5,099 bases of DNA from Chloroflexota bacterium (GTDB taxonomy: Bacteria > Chloroflexota > Limnocylindria > Limnocylindrales > CSP1-4): NCBI GenBank assembly GCA_003157175.1, contig PMIQ01000061.1, forward strand, positions 1 through 5,099. The letters run 5' to 3'. The notes under the pieces were generated by a model. The model ran no database searches and had not been told where the DNA came from. It saw nothing but the letters and a program-made list of their open reading frames with translations. Position 1 is the first letter of the stretch, and each line of letters opens with the position of its first letter. Shown here one piece after another: positions 1-5,099 of the stretch. Made by a program: the position numbers and the translations under genes.

Positions 1-54
1 GCGCTCGTCGGCGAGTTGATCGCGACCGTGCGCCCGCAAGGAGTGCCGGCATGA
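1..54 (+). CDS. 3' end of an unidentified upstream gene (partial)
   Basis: Reading from base 1 gives 17 sense codons (ending ATVRPQGVPA) and a TGA at 52-54. The stop shares the bases ATGA with the start of msrB at 51, the usual arrangement of two translationally coupled genes. The codons favour G or C in the third position, like the rest of the window. The tail is too short to assign a family. An msrA partner would be a natural guess next to msrB, but nothing visible supports it. Confidence 0.55.
   Translation, partial: ALVGELIATVRPQGVPA
38..43 (+). promoter_or_regulatory. Shine-Dalgarno site for msrB
   Basis: AAGGAG lies 7 nt upstream of the ATG at 51, an ideal distance. It sits inside the last codons of the upstream gene and fixes the msrB start at the ATGA overlap. 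Confidence 0.7.
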
Positions 55-449
55 CCGCCCCGATCGACAAGGCCGAGCTGCGGCGCCGCCTGACGCCGCT
101 TCAGTACTCGGTCACCCAGGATGCCGGCACCGAGGCGCCGTTCACCGGCGCCTACTGGGATACGCACGACGCCGGCAGCTACCGTTGCATCGTGTGCGGT
201 CAGACCCTGTTCGAGTCGACCCAGAAGTACGACAGCCACTGCGGCTGGCCGAGCTTCTTCGACGTCCTCGACAAGGCCCGGGTCACGACCAGGCAGGACG
301 CGAGCCTCGGAATGATCCGCACCGAAGTGCGCTGCTCGAACTGCAGCGCGCACCTGGGCCATATCTTCGACGACGGCCCCAGGCCGACAGGGCTGCGCTA
401 CTGCATCAACTCCGCCTCGCTCGACTTCGAGAAGCGGGCAGGGGAGTAG
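51..449 (+). CDS. msrB: Peptide-methionine (R)-S-oxide reductase MsrB
   Basis: MsrB reduces the R epimer of methionine sulfoxide in oxidised proteins, normally with thioredoxin as the reductant; there is no signal peptide, so it should act in the cytoplasm. The 132-residue product is full length for a single-domain MsrB. Visible hallmarks, in order: a CxxC pair at C46/C49, the CGWPSFF motif at 64-70, a second CxxC at C95/C98 followed by the AHLGHIFDDGP block (100-110), and RYCINSASLDF at 117-127. From family knowledge, the two CxxC pairs bind structural zinc and C118 in the RYC motif is the nucleophile. C64 may serve as resolving cysteine, but I cannot prove that from sequence. The start is supported by AAGGAG at 38-43 and the 4-nt overlap with the preceding gene. 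The next gene follows after 20 nt on the same strand, so co-transcription is likely. Confidence 0.96.
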   Translation: MTAPIDKAELRRRLTPLQYSVTQDAGTEAPFTGAYWDTHDAGSYRCIVCGQTLFESTQKYDSHCGWPSFFDVLDKARVTTRQDASLGMIRTEVRCSNCSAHLGHIFDDGPRPTGLRYCINSASLDFEKRAGE

Positions 450-469
450 CGGGAGCAAAGAGGCGCGAA

Positions 470-1366
470 ATGGTGGCTCCGACTGGTCGGGCGACAGGCC
501 CATCCGAAGCTGAGGCGGCGCCGGAGATCGCTGCGCCCGGGGCCTCCGCACCGGCCGCCGACGGGACGCCGCTGCACCTGCGCCATTGGGCGCCCGCCGG
601 CGCGCCGTGGGCGACGGTCCTCATCGTCCATGGAATCGGGGAGCACAGCGGCCGCTACGAGCGCACCGGACGGCTGCTGGCCCAAGCGGGGCTCGACGTC
701 CACGCCTTCGACATTCGCGGCCACGGGCTGTCCGGCGGCCGGCGCGTCTACGTCCGAACATGGGACGATTTCCTCGACGATCTGGCCGGCCGGCTGGCGG
801 CCGTGCGCGAGCCTGGCCGGCCGCTGGTCCTGTTCGGGCATTCGATGGGCGCGCTCATCGCCCTGACCTATGCTTGCTCCGACCGCCCCGCGCCGGATCT
901 GCTGGTGCTGAGCGCCCCGCCCCTGGAGGCCCGCGTCCCCGCCTGGCAGCGCGCCGTCGCCCCCATCCTGAGCCGCGTGGCTCCGACCTTCGTGCTGCCC
1001 AACCCGATCGCCGGCGACCAGCTCTCCCACGACCCCGCCGTCGGCGCGGCCTATTTCGCGGATCCGCTGGTCCAGCCCCGCTCGACGACCCGTCTTGGCG
1101 CCGAGCTGTTCAAGGCCATGAAGCGGGGCCGCGGTCAGCTCGCCCGCCTCCACGTCCCGACGCTCGTCATGCACGGCGGCGCCGACGACCTCGTCCCGAC
1201 CGTCACGAGCGAGCCGCTGGCGGCAATCCCCGGAGTTGAACGGCGCGTCCTGCCCGGCCTGCGCCACGAAACCCTGAACGAGCCCGAGGGACCGCAAGTG
1301 GTCGCCCAAATCGTCGCGTGGCTACGTACAAATGTTCCCGCGGCTCTGCCAAGATTGGCGCCATGA
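470..1366 (+). CDS. Alpha/beta hydrolase, monoacylglycerol lipase-like
   Basis: This 298-residue protein belongs to the serine alpha/beta hydrolases of the monoacylglycerol lipase / Hydrolase_4 type, which split monoacylglycerols or other esters. Visible features: the oxyanion-side motif HGIGEHSGRY (54-63), FDIRGHGLSGG (80-90), the nucleophile elbow GHSMG with Ser125, an Asp at about 239 in HGGADDLVP, and His266 in LRHETLNE, so the catalytic triad is complete. The HGxGEHSGRY motif is what separates this group from generic hydrolases. The first 30 residues are Ala/Pro-rich and probably a disordered extension; no clear signal peptide is seen. The frame is open further upstream into msrB, but the ATG at 470 is preferred because AAAGAGG (457-463) lies 6 nt before it and the gene then begins 20 nt after the msrB stop. 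The TGA overlaps the eis start by 4 nt. The natural substrate is unknown; a lysophospholipase or general esterase role is possible. Confidence 0.9.
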   Translation: MVAPTGRATGPSEAEAAPEIAAPGASAPAADGTPLHLRHWAPAGAPWATVLIVHGIGEHSGRYERTGRLLAQAGLDVHAFDIRGHGLSGGRRVYVRTWDDFLDDLAGRLAAVREPGRPLVLFGHSMGALIALTYACSDRPAPDLLVLSAPPLEARVPAWQRAVAPILSRVAPTFVLPNPIAGDQLSHDPAVGAAYFADPLVQPRSTTRLGAELFKAMKRGRGQLARLHVPTLVMHGGADDLVPTVTSEPLAAIPGVERRVLPGLRHETLNEPEGPQVVAQIVAWLRTNVPAALPRLAP

Positions 1367-2595
1367 GCGTCGAAGTTCGCCACTGCCCCCCGGATCGTTT
1401 CGTCGAGCTGCTCAAGACCGCGGAGGTCGCATTCTCCGAAGACGTCTCCGACGAGCATATCGAGCGGGTCAGGAAGGTATCCGATCCGGAGCGCTTCGTT
1501 TGCGCCGTTGACGGCGACCGCTTCGTGGGGACCGGAGGCGTCTTCTCGGTTCGGCTGAGCGTCCCTGGTGGCGAGATTCCGGCCGGTGGCGTGACCTGGG
1601 TCACCGTCCTGCCGTCGCACCGCCGTCGCGGAATCCTGCGCGGGATGATGCGGCTGATGGTCGACGATTGCCACACTCGCAACGAGCCGCTGGCGATGCT
1701 GTGGGCGTCGCAGGGCTCCATCTACCAGCGTTTCGGCTACGGCCTGGGCACGTGCGATCTGAGCCTGGAGGCTGAGACCGCAGCGGCGCGGTTTGCGCGG
1801 GATTGGCCGTCCGAGGGCTCATGCCGGCTGCTGCGGGCCGGTGAGGGTCTGGATCTCGTCGGGCCGGTATACGAGGCGGCGCGCGCCCAACGGTCGGGCT
1901 TCCTGTCGCGAACACCCGATTGGTGGATCGGTCAGCTGCCGCTCGTCGACAAGGACGCCAAAGGCGGCGAAGCTCGCCGGCTGGTTGTCTACGAGACGGA
2001 CAAGGGCCCGGAGGCCTACGCGGTCTACAAGACCAAGATGGAATGGGGCGCTCAAGGCGGCAACGGCACGGTCATTGTGGAAGAGGCGATCGGCTCGACC
2101 GAGCGCGGTACGCGTGAGATCTGGCGGTACCTCTTCAGCATCGACCTGATGCGAACCCTCAAGGCCGGCCGCCTCCCGGTCGATCACCCGCTCCTGCTGC
2201 TGGCCGCGGAGCCGCGCCGGCTCGGCATGAGACTTGGCGACGGGCTCTGGCTGCGGATCCTGGATGTGCCGGCGGCGCTGGAAGGCCGGACCTACGGCAT
2301 CGACGGGCACGCCGGCGGCCGGGTCGCTCTCGAGCTCCGGGATGAGTACTGCCCCTGGAACGCCGGCCGCTGGCTGGTGGAAGTCACCGAAGGCCGGGCG
2401 CACGTCACGCCGGCGAAGGGCGAACCGGATCTGGCGCTGGACGCGAACGACCTGGGATCGCTTTTCCTTGGGGGGTTCACTGCAACCGCTCTCTCTAGAG
2501 CGGGGCGCGTAGTCGAGCTTCGCGCGGGGGGATTGGCGGCAGCCGATCGGCTCTTCCACACGGCTCTTGCGCCCTGGTGCCCTCAGGAATTCTGA
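1363..2595 (+). CDS. eis: Eis-family GNAT N-acetyltransferase
   Basis: The 410-residue product matches the Eis (enhanced intracellular survival) family, which moves acetyl groups from acetyl-CoA to amines; mycobacterial members act on aminoglycosides and protein lysines. The first GNAT domain spans about 1-130, with the acetyl-CoA loop VLPSHRRRGILRGMM at 82-96. IYQRFGYG at 120-127 puts a tyrosine at 126, the position of the general acid Tyr126 in Mycobacterium tuberculosis Eis. A second GNAT-like region covers roughly 130-290, and an SCP2-like C-terminal domain begins near LWLRILDVPAAL (295-306). The protein ends APWCPQEF, with a terminal Phe; in Eis the C-terminal carboxylate is catalytic, so the precise end supports an intact enzyme. 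The length is close to Mtb Eis (about 400). The ATG at 1363 overlaps the hydrolase stop (ATGA). A start at 1318 would overlap by 49 nt and add 15 unlike residues. No strong Shine-Dalgarno is seen, so translation probably depends on coupling. The natural substrate is unknown. Confidence 0.9.
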   Translation: MSVEVRHCPPDRFVELLKTAEVAFSEDVSDEHIERVRKVSDPERFVCAVDGDRFVGTGGVFSVRLSVPGGEIPAGGVTWVTVLPSHRRRGILRGMMRLMVDDCHTRNEPLAMLWASQGSIYQRFGYGLGTCDLSLEAETAAARFARDWPSEGSCRLLRAGEGLDLVGPVYEAARAQRSGFLSRTPDWWIGQLPLVDKDAKGGEARRLVVYETDKGPEAYAVYKTKMEWGAQGGNGTVIVEEAIGSTERGTREIWRYLFSIDLMRTLKAGRLPVDHPLLLLAAEPRRLGMRLGDGLWLRILDVPAALEGRTYGIDGHAGGRVALELRDEYCPWNAGRWLVEVTEGRAHVTPAKGEPDLALDANDLGSLFLGGFTATALSRAGRVVELRAGGLAAADRLFHTALAPWCPQEF

Positions 2596-2602
2596 GAGCG
2601 GG

Positions 2603-2624
2603 CGAGCGCGAGAGTCAGCGCTCG
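2603..2624. terminator. Hairpin between convergent genes, possible terminator
   Basis: CGAGCGC (2603-2609) and GCGCTCG (2618-2624) form a perfect 7-bp stem with an 8-nt loop, just downstream of the eis stop. It overlaps the stop codon of the minus-strand miniprotein gene. Position and symmetry suit a bidirectional transcription end. Neither strand has a U-tract after the stem, so it is not a canonical intrinsic terminator. Confidence 0.35.
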
Positions 2625-2773
2625 AAGCGAATCGGCTGGTGGTTGCCGGAGGGTGCGCACACGTCGCAGAGCGTCAGCCCATCTTCCATGAGGGCGGCTC
2701 GCCGACGACCCGGGCCGGCCACGAGGGCAACGGGGTGCTTGCACACTGAGCAGCGGGTTTGCTTGGCGTCCAT
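2615..2773 (-). CDS. Small double-CxxC (putative zinc-ribbon) protein
   Basis: This predicted 52-residue protein has four cysteines in two pairs, CSVC at 8-11 and CDVC at 36-39, separated by 24 residues. That is the layout of a minimal zinc ribbon or zinc-finger fold. The linker holds a basic patch (GRRR, 22-25), and the C-terminus ends PIRFER. Codons have strong G/C preference in third positions, as in the neighbouring genes, which argues that this strand and frame are real. The ATG at 2773 is chosen because AAGG lies 7 nt upstream (complement of 2781-2784). An in-frame ATG at 2794 would add seven residues and has a GAGG about 11 nt before it, so the start is not settled. The gene converges on eis with 19 nt between stops. 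I do not recognise a named family; metal binding is inferred, and any nucleic-acid or protein partner is unknown. Confidence 0.62.
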   Translation of the reverse strand: MDAKQTRCSVCKHPVALVAGPGRRRAALMEDGLTLCDVCAPSGNHQPIRFER

Positions 2774-3158
2774 GCGATCGCCTTGGTCCGTCATCCCTGG
2801 ATCGGCCTCGTATGCGATTGCGCAACTTGCGTTGCCGTTGGCGATCGGGGCCGTTTGATGGGGAGCTCGCAACCGCTCCTACGCAGCGCCTGCGCCTCCC
2901 ACCACAGCTACTCTACCGGCCGTCCACGGCAGATTCCGCACTTCGCACATCTTACGCGTCGGATTCTGTTCAAGTGCGGTGGAATCGCCGAAAGGTCGGT
3001 TGGCCCGGCTGGTGATTCGACGATTTCGGCTGTCGATCCAACCATCCCGGCAGGTGGGCCGAGCGGACGCCGAGCGGGAACCGGCAGCCCGACGGTGACG
3101 TCCTACCGGCGTTCGACATCGCCACCGAAATCCAAGTTCGACCTTTGGGAGCACTTCG
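2774..3158. other. Gene-free divergent intergenic region
   Basis: These 385 bases lie between the start of the minus-strand miniprotein and the plus-strand SIMPL-like gene. Open frames cross it on both strands, but none has a convincing start, ribosome site or recognisable protein. It must contain the upstream signals for both divergent genes. I could not pick a -35/-10 pair with confidence. A short GCAAC/GTTGC inverted repeat with a 4-nt loop lies at 2822-2835. No tRNA-like fold or tandem repeat was seen. Confidence 0.5.
3147..3151 (+). promoter_or_regulatory. Shine-Dalgarno site for the SIMPL-like gene
   Basis: GGGAG lies 7 nt upstream of the ATG at 3159. It fixes the start directly before the basic N-terminus of the signal sequence. 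Confidence 0.6.
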
Positions 3159-3845
3159 ATGAAACTCCGCCTGCCCTCCAAACCCCGGCGCTCGCTCCTG
3201 GTGGGGCTCCTGTGCTTGTCCGTCGCGTCTCTGGCCGTCGGCTGGACCGCCGCCACCGTCGCCGCTTCGAGCGGCTCGCAGGCCACGCCCACCGCCGCGG
3301 CTACGGCCAACAACGACGCCATGAACGGCACTCTTGGGTTGCCCGCTATGGGCCAGGTATCGACGCAGCCGGGAGTGGCCCAGGGATCGGGCGCTGCGGC
3401 CGCCATCTATCCTTACCAGATGGGCTCGTCGCTGGGAGTCGCGCCCGAGGGCACGATCCTCGCCGCCGGCACCGGCACGGCCGACATGAAGGCCGATGGT
3501 TCGGATAGGGCGACGGCCATGCCGAAGGCCACGAACTCCGCCCTGGCCGACGCCAGGGCCCAGGCTCAGGCGCTGGCTACCGCCATGGGCGTATCCGTCA
3601 CCGGCACTTACTCGGTCAGCATCTCCTCGTCGGACGGCTACGTCTACCCGACCGGTGGCTGTGCAGTTCCGATGCCGCTGACCCCCAATGCCGGCACGAG
3701 CGGCGCGAGCGGCGGCAGCCCGTCCACAGTGACGAACGAGCCCGCGGCCGCCAGCTCGGCAGGCGTTTGCGTCCCGGGCACCGTCTCGAACCCCACCTCG
3801 ATGCAACTGGTCGTAACGGTCGTCGTCGCCTACCGCTTCGCCTGA
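3159..3845 (+). CDS. Exported protein with a reduced SIMPL-like (DUF541) region
   Basis: The 228-residue product starts with a basic segment (KLRLPSKPRR) and a hydrophobic stretch at about 12-35, so it should be exported or anchored by an N-terminal helix. Cys19 lies in that stretch but GLLC is not a good lipobox. Residues about 36-95 are rich in Ala, Gly, Ser and Thr and probably disordered. From about 99 it resembles SIMPL/YggE proteins: a GTGTA strand (104-108), a helix ALADARAQAQALATAMGV (128-145), the strand TGTYSVSISSS (148-158), a Pro/Gly/Ser linker, and a final strand MQLVVTVVVAYRF (215-227). The long central part of a normal SIMPL domain, between the first strand and this helix, appears absent. 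Cys168 and Cys204 flank the linker and could form a disulfide outside the membrane. SIMPL proteins are tied loosely to cell-envelope or oxidative-stress phenotypes; no biochemical role is claimed here. The start is supported by GGGAG at 3147-3151. Family assignment is moderate; the CDS itself is secure. Confidence 0.82.
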   Translation: MKLRLPSKPRRSLLVGLLCLSVASLAVGWTAATVAASSGSQATPTAAATANNDAMNGTLGLPAMGQVSTQPGVAQGSGAAAAIYPYQMGSSLGVAPEGTILAAGTGTADMKADGSDRATAMPKATNSALADARAQAQALATAMGVSVTGTYSVSISSSDGYVYPTGGCAVPMPLTPNAGTSGASGGSPSTVTNEPAAASSAGVCVPGTVSNPTSMQLVVTVVVAYRFA

Positions 3846-3866
3846 TCGGCGACCCACGGCACTCGA

Positions 3867-3881
3867 CCGGGAGGATCCCGG
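3867..3881 (+). terminator. Short hairpin after the SIMPL-like gene
   Basis: CCGGGA (3867-3872) and TCCCGG (3876-3881) form a perfect 6-bp stem with a 3-nt loop, 21 nt after the stop at 3845. The following bases, CTCGTCTGTC, are only partly T-rich. It may end the upstream transcript, or attenuate read-through into the HAD gene. The stem also hides the only purine-rich GGGAGG before the HAD gene. Confidence 0.35.
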
Positions 3882-3890
3882 CTCGTCTGT

Positions 3891-3896
3891 CATGAT
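3891..3896 (+). promoter_or_regulatory. Possible -10 element for a leaderless HAD transcript
   Basis: CATGAT differs from a TATGAT-type -10 box at one position and ends 6 nt before the ATG at 3903, so transcription could begin at the start codon itself. No matching -35 is visible. It is a weak match in a short space and should be read as a suggestion only. Confidence 0.2.
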
Positions 3897-3902
3897 CCGG
3901 GC

Positions 3903-4628
3903 ATGAGCCAAAGCATGCCCCCGAACTCGCCACCTGGCGCGCCGACCCTGGCCGACCTGCCTGCGCCGGCGGCCCTGCTCTTCGACCTGGACGGGACGCT
4001 CGTCGACACCGTGCAGCATCGCATCGAGGCATGGAGTGAGGCGCTGCGGCGCGCGGGAATCGCGACGGATCGGGCGCGTCTCGGTGGCTACATCGGGTCG
4101 GACGGCCGGTGGCTGGCCGCGGAGATGGCTCGGCAGCAGGGCCGCGATCTCGACTATGCCGAGACCGAGGAACTGGACCGCGTCTCAGGTGCCCTGTTCG
4201 ACGAACTGAACGCGACGCCCGCCCCGCTTCCCGGAGCCATCGAACTGCTGACCGCCCTGGAGCGGAGCCGCGTGACCTTCGCCATCGCCACGTCGAGCCG
4301 GCCCGGCCAGGTGGCCGTCTCGGTCGGCTCGCTCATGCTGCCGTCTCCGCCGCCGATCACCGACGGCAGTCATGTGGCCAATGCCAAGCCCGAACCGGAC
4401 CTGCTGCTCGCGTCCGCCGCTCAACTCGGCGTCGCGCCTGAGGGCTGCTGGTATGTCGGCGACTCGACGTGGGATATGACCGCCAGCGTGCGGGCGAAGA
4501 TGATCGCGATCGGTGTGACGACGGGCGCGGTCGGCGCCGCTGAGCTGTTCGCCGCCGGGGCGACGGTCGTCGTGGCGAGCCTGACGGAACTGCTCGCGGA
4601 GTTGCGCAGGCGCGGAGCCGTGCGGTGA
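3903..4628 (+). CDS. HAD-superfamily hydrolase (phosphatase/phosphomutase type)
   Basis: The 241-residue protein shows all four HAD motifs. Motif I is DLDGTLVDT at 28-36, with Asp28 as nucleophile and Asp30 as acid/base. Motif II is the TSS at 130-132. The motif III lysine is Lys162 in NAKPEPD. Motif IV is VGDSTWDM at 185-192, with Asp187 and Asp191 placed to bind magnesium. The helical stretch between motifs I and II (about 37-110) fits a C1 cap, as in phosphoglycolate phosphatase and beta-phosphoglucomutase relatives, which act on small phosphorylated metabolites in the cytoplasm; the substrate cannot be read from sequence. About 20 Pro/Ala-rich residues precede motif I, so the true start could be a little downstream. 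The nearest GGGAGG is 28 nt before the ATG, too far for a normal ribosome site. The segment between motifs II and III looks somewhat compact. It follows the SIMPL-like gene by 57 nt, with a hairpin between, so shared transcription is uncertain. Confidence 0.9.
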   Translation: MSQSMPPNSPPGAPTLADLPAPAALLFDLDGTLVDTVQHRIEAWSEALRRAGIATDRARLGGYIGSDGRWLAAEMARQQGRDLDYAETEELDRVSGALFDELNATPAPLPGAIELLTALERSRVTFAIATSSRPGQVAVSVGSLMLPSPPPITDGSHVANAKPEPDLLLASAAQLGVAPEGCWYVGDSTWDMTASVRAKMIAIGVTTGAVGAAELFAAGATVVVASLTELLAELRRRGAVR

Positions 4629-4727
4629 CGGAGCGCTGATGCCGCGGGCGGCGCCGTCGGAGAGCCGGCCCGAGGTAGATTTCGAACGGGCTGGGCCGAA
4701 CCGGCACGGCCGGCGGGGGACCCTGGG
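4629..4727. other. Convergent intergenic spacer
   Basis: These 99 bases separate the stops of the HAD gene and the minus-strand KOW-like gene. They are very GC-rich and contain short inverted repeats: GCCCG/CGGGC at 4668-4672 and 4687-4691, and GGCCG/CGGCC at 4694-4698 and 4707-4711. These could fold into terminator-like structures, but there is no U-tract and none stands out from the GC-rich background. Confidence 0.3.
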
Positions 4728-5042
4728 TCAGCCTTCGGCGGGGAGTCGCTCGATGTCGACCGCACGAACGCGCCGCGTCTTGCCGGCCTCGGTTCGAACC
4801 ATCGCGGCGGGGATCACGCCCACGAGTAGGGCTTCGACGACGGCGAGCTCGCCGGCATACAGCCCGGCTCCGCCGATCTTCACCCGATCACCGACTGAGA
4901 GGTCATCTCTTGTGTCGAGGGCCGCCAGGTTGATGTTGGCGACGGTCGACCTCACGTAGTTCGGGTCGCTTGTCAGCCCGGTTGTTCGGGCGGGCTTGGT
5001 GGCCGTGCGGGCCACCGGGTACGTGACCTTGCGTTTGCGCAC
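4728..5042 (-). CDS. Small basic protein with a KOW/SH3-like C-terminal half
   Basis: This 104-residue predicted protein has a basic, probably flexible N-terminus (RKRKV at 2-6, further Lys/Arg to about 20). From about 46 it has a beta-rich half: DDLSVGDRVKIGG (46-58), AGELAVVEALLVGVIP (63-78), AAMVRTEAGKTRRVRAVDIERL (79-100). The VGDRVKI...G..A.V..V pattern followed by a strand ending in an RxxDIERL-like segment is typical of small SH3-like barrels, including KOW-type domains, that often bind nucleic acid or ribosomal partners; binding is inferred. No cysteines, signal peptide or membrane segment are present. The start is a GTG at 5042-5040, with GAGGAG (complement of 5054-5059) 11 nt upstream, slightly long but usable. 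Codon composition matches the surrounding genes. It converges on the HAD gene across a 99-bp spacer. I do not recognise a named family. Confidence 0.75.
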   Translation of the reverse strand: MRKRKVTYPVARTATKPARTTGLTSDPNYVRSTVANINLAALDTRDDLSVGDRVKIGGAGLYAGELAVVEALLVGVIPAAMVRTEAGKTRRVRAVDIERLPAEG

Positions 5043-5070
5043 TTGCTCAGCAGCTCCTCACAAGGGGACT

Positions 5071-5099
5071 CTACCGCGCCGCGGCCGCGAACGTCTGCC
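5071..5099 (-). CDS. Possible 3' tail of a gene entering from the right edge
   Basis: Reading the minus strand from the edge, one frame gives QTFAAAAR followed by TAG at 5073-5071, 28 nt before the GTG of the KOW-like gene. An Ala-rich tail ending just before the next gene would suit an operon partner. Eight codons are too few to be sure, and another frame also closes nearby (TGA at 5060-5058). Confidence 0.2.

Noticed and set aside
185..469. N-terminal extension of the hydrolase into msrB
   Set aside because: The frame is open, but the extra 95 residues are an Arg-rich out-of-frame reading of msrB. The ATG at 470 has a good ribosome site.
398..1309. 303-residue open frame on the minus strand
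   Set aside because: It lies antisense to the alpha/beta hydrolase, whose motifs are unmistakable. Its translation is Arg/Gly/Ala-rich with no recognisable motif, as expected for a shadow frame in GC-rich coding DNA.
1318..1362. Earlier in-frame ATG for eis
   Set aside because: It would overlap the hydrolase by 49 nt and add 15 residues not expected before the GNAT domain. The ATGA overlap at 1363 is more natural.
3016..3142. Three copies of TTCGAC (3016, 3112, 3137) upstream of the SIMPL-like gene as possible operator sites
   Set aside because: The hexamer is common in this GC-rich sequence, the spacing is irregular (96 and 25 nt), and there is no shared flanking sequence.
2759..3508. 249-residue plus-strand open frame across the intergenic region
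   Set aside because: It begins antisense to the CxxC miniprotein and runs out of frame through the SIMPL-like gene. It has no ribosome site or domain and becomes Arg/His-rich.
2970..4019. 349-residue open frame on the minus strand
   Set aside because: It runs antisense through the SIMPL-like gene and into the HAD gene, and its sequence is Arg/Gly-rich without domain patterns. The plus-strand genes have better starts and recognisable features.
4421..4765. Minus-strand open frame overlapping the HAD gene end
   Set aside because: Its Ser/Pro/Ala/Arg-rich translation has no motif, and it overlaps the conserved HAD motif IV on the other strand.

Overview
This window is visibly GC-rich, with codons ending mostly in G or C. 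It looks like ordinary chromosomal DNA from a high-GC, probably uncultivated, bacterium. The gene content (an Eis-type acetyltransferase, a short SIMPL-like secreted protein, compact spacing) would fit Chloroflexota or Actinomycetota. That placement is inference only: there is no rRNA, tRNA or other marker here. I see no insertion sequence, phage gene, CRISPR array or plasmid function.

Positions 1-2595 hold a tight plus-strand run. The last 17 codons of an unidentified gene overlap msrB (51-449, peptide-methionine (R)-S-oxide reductase) by 4 nt. After a 20-nt gap comes a monoacylglycerol-lipase-like alpha/beta hydrolase (470-1366). Its stop overlaps by 4 nt the start of an Eis-family GNAT N-acetyltransferase (1363-2595). 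The spacing suggests one transcript with translational coupling at both ATGA junctions.

Positions 2596-3158 change orientation. A 52-residue minus-strand protein with two CxxC pairs (2615-2773) converges on eis, with a hairpin between them. Then 385 bp without a gene (2774-3158) separates it from the divergent next gene and should hold promoters for both sides.

Positions 3159-4628 carry two plus-strand genes. The first is an exported Ala/Gly/Ser/Thr-rich protein whose C-terminal part resembles the end of a SIMPL (DUF541/YggE) domain. The second is a HAD-superfamily phosphatase/phosphomutase. A short hairpin lies between them. The HAD gene has no Shine-Dalgarno at normal distance and may be leaderless.

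Positions 4629-5099 hold a 99-bp convergent spacer and a minus-strand gene (4728-5042, GTG start) for a 104-residue basic protein with a KOW/SH3-like beta-rich C-terminal half. A few codons of another minus-strand gene may enter from the right edge.

The first operon may be linked to stress handling (repair of oxidised methionine, lipid or ester hydrolysis, amine acetylation), but the genes share no obvious pathway. I did not find a convincing novel multi-gene system. The least explained items are the reduced SIMPL-like protein, the double-CxxC miniprotein and the KOW-like protein.
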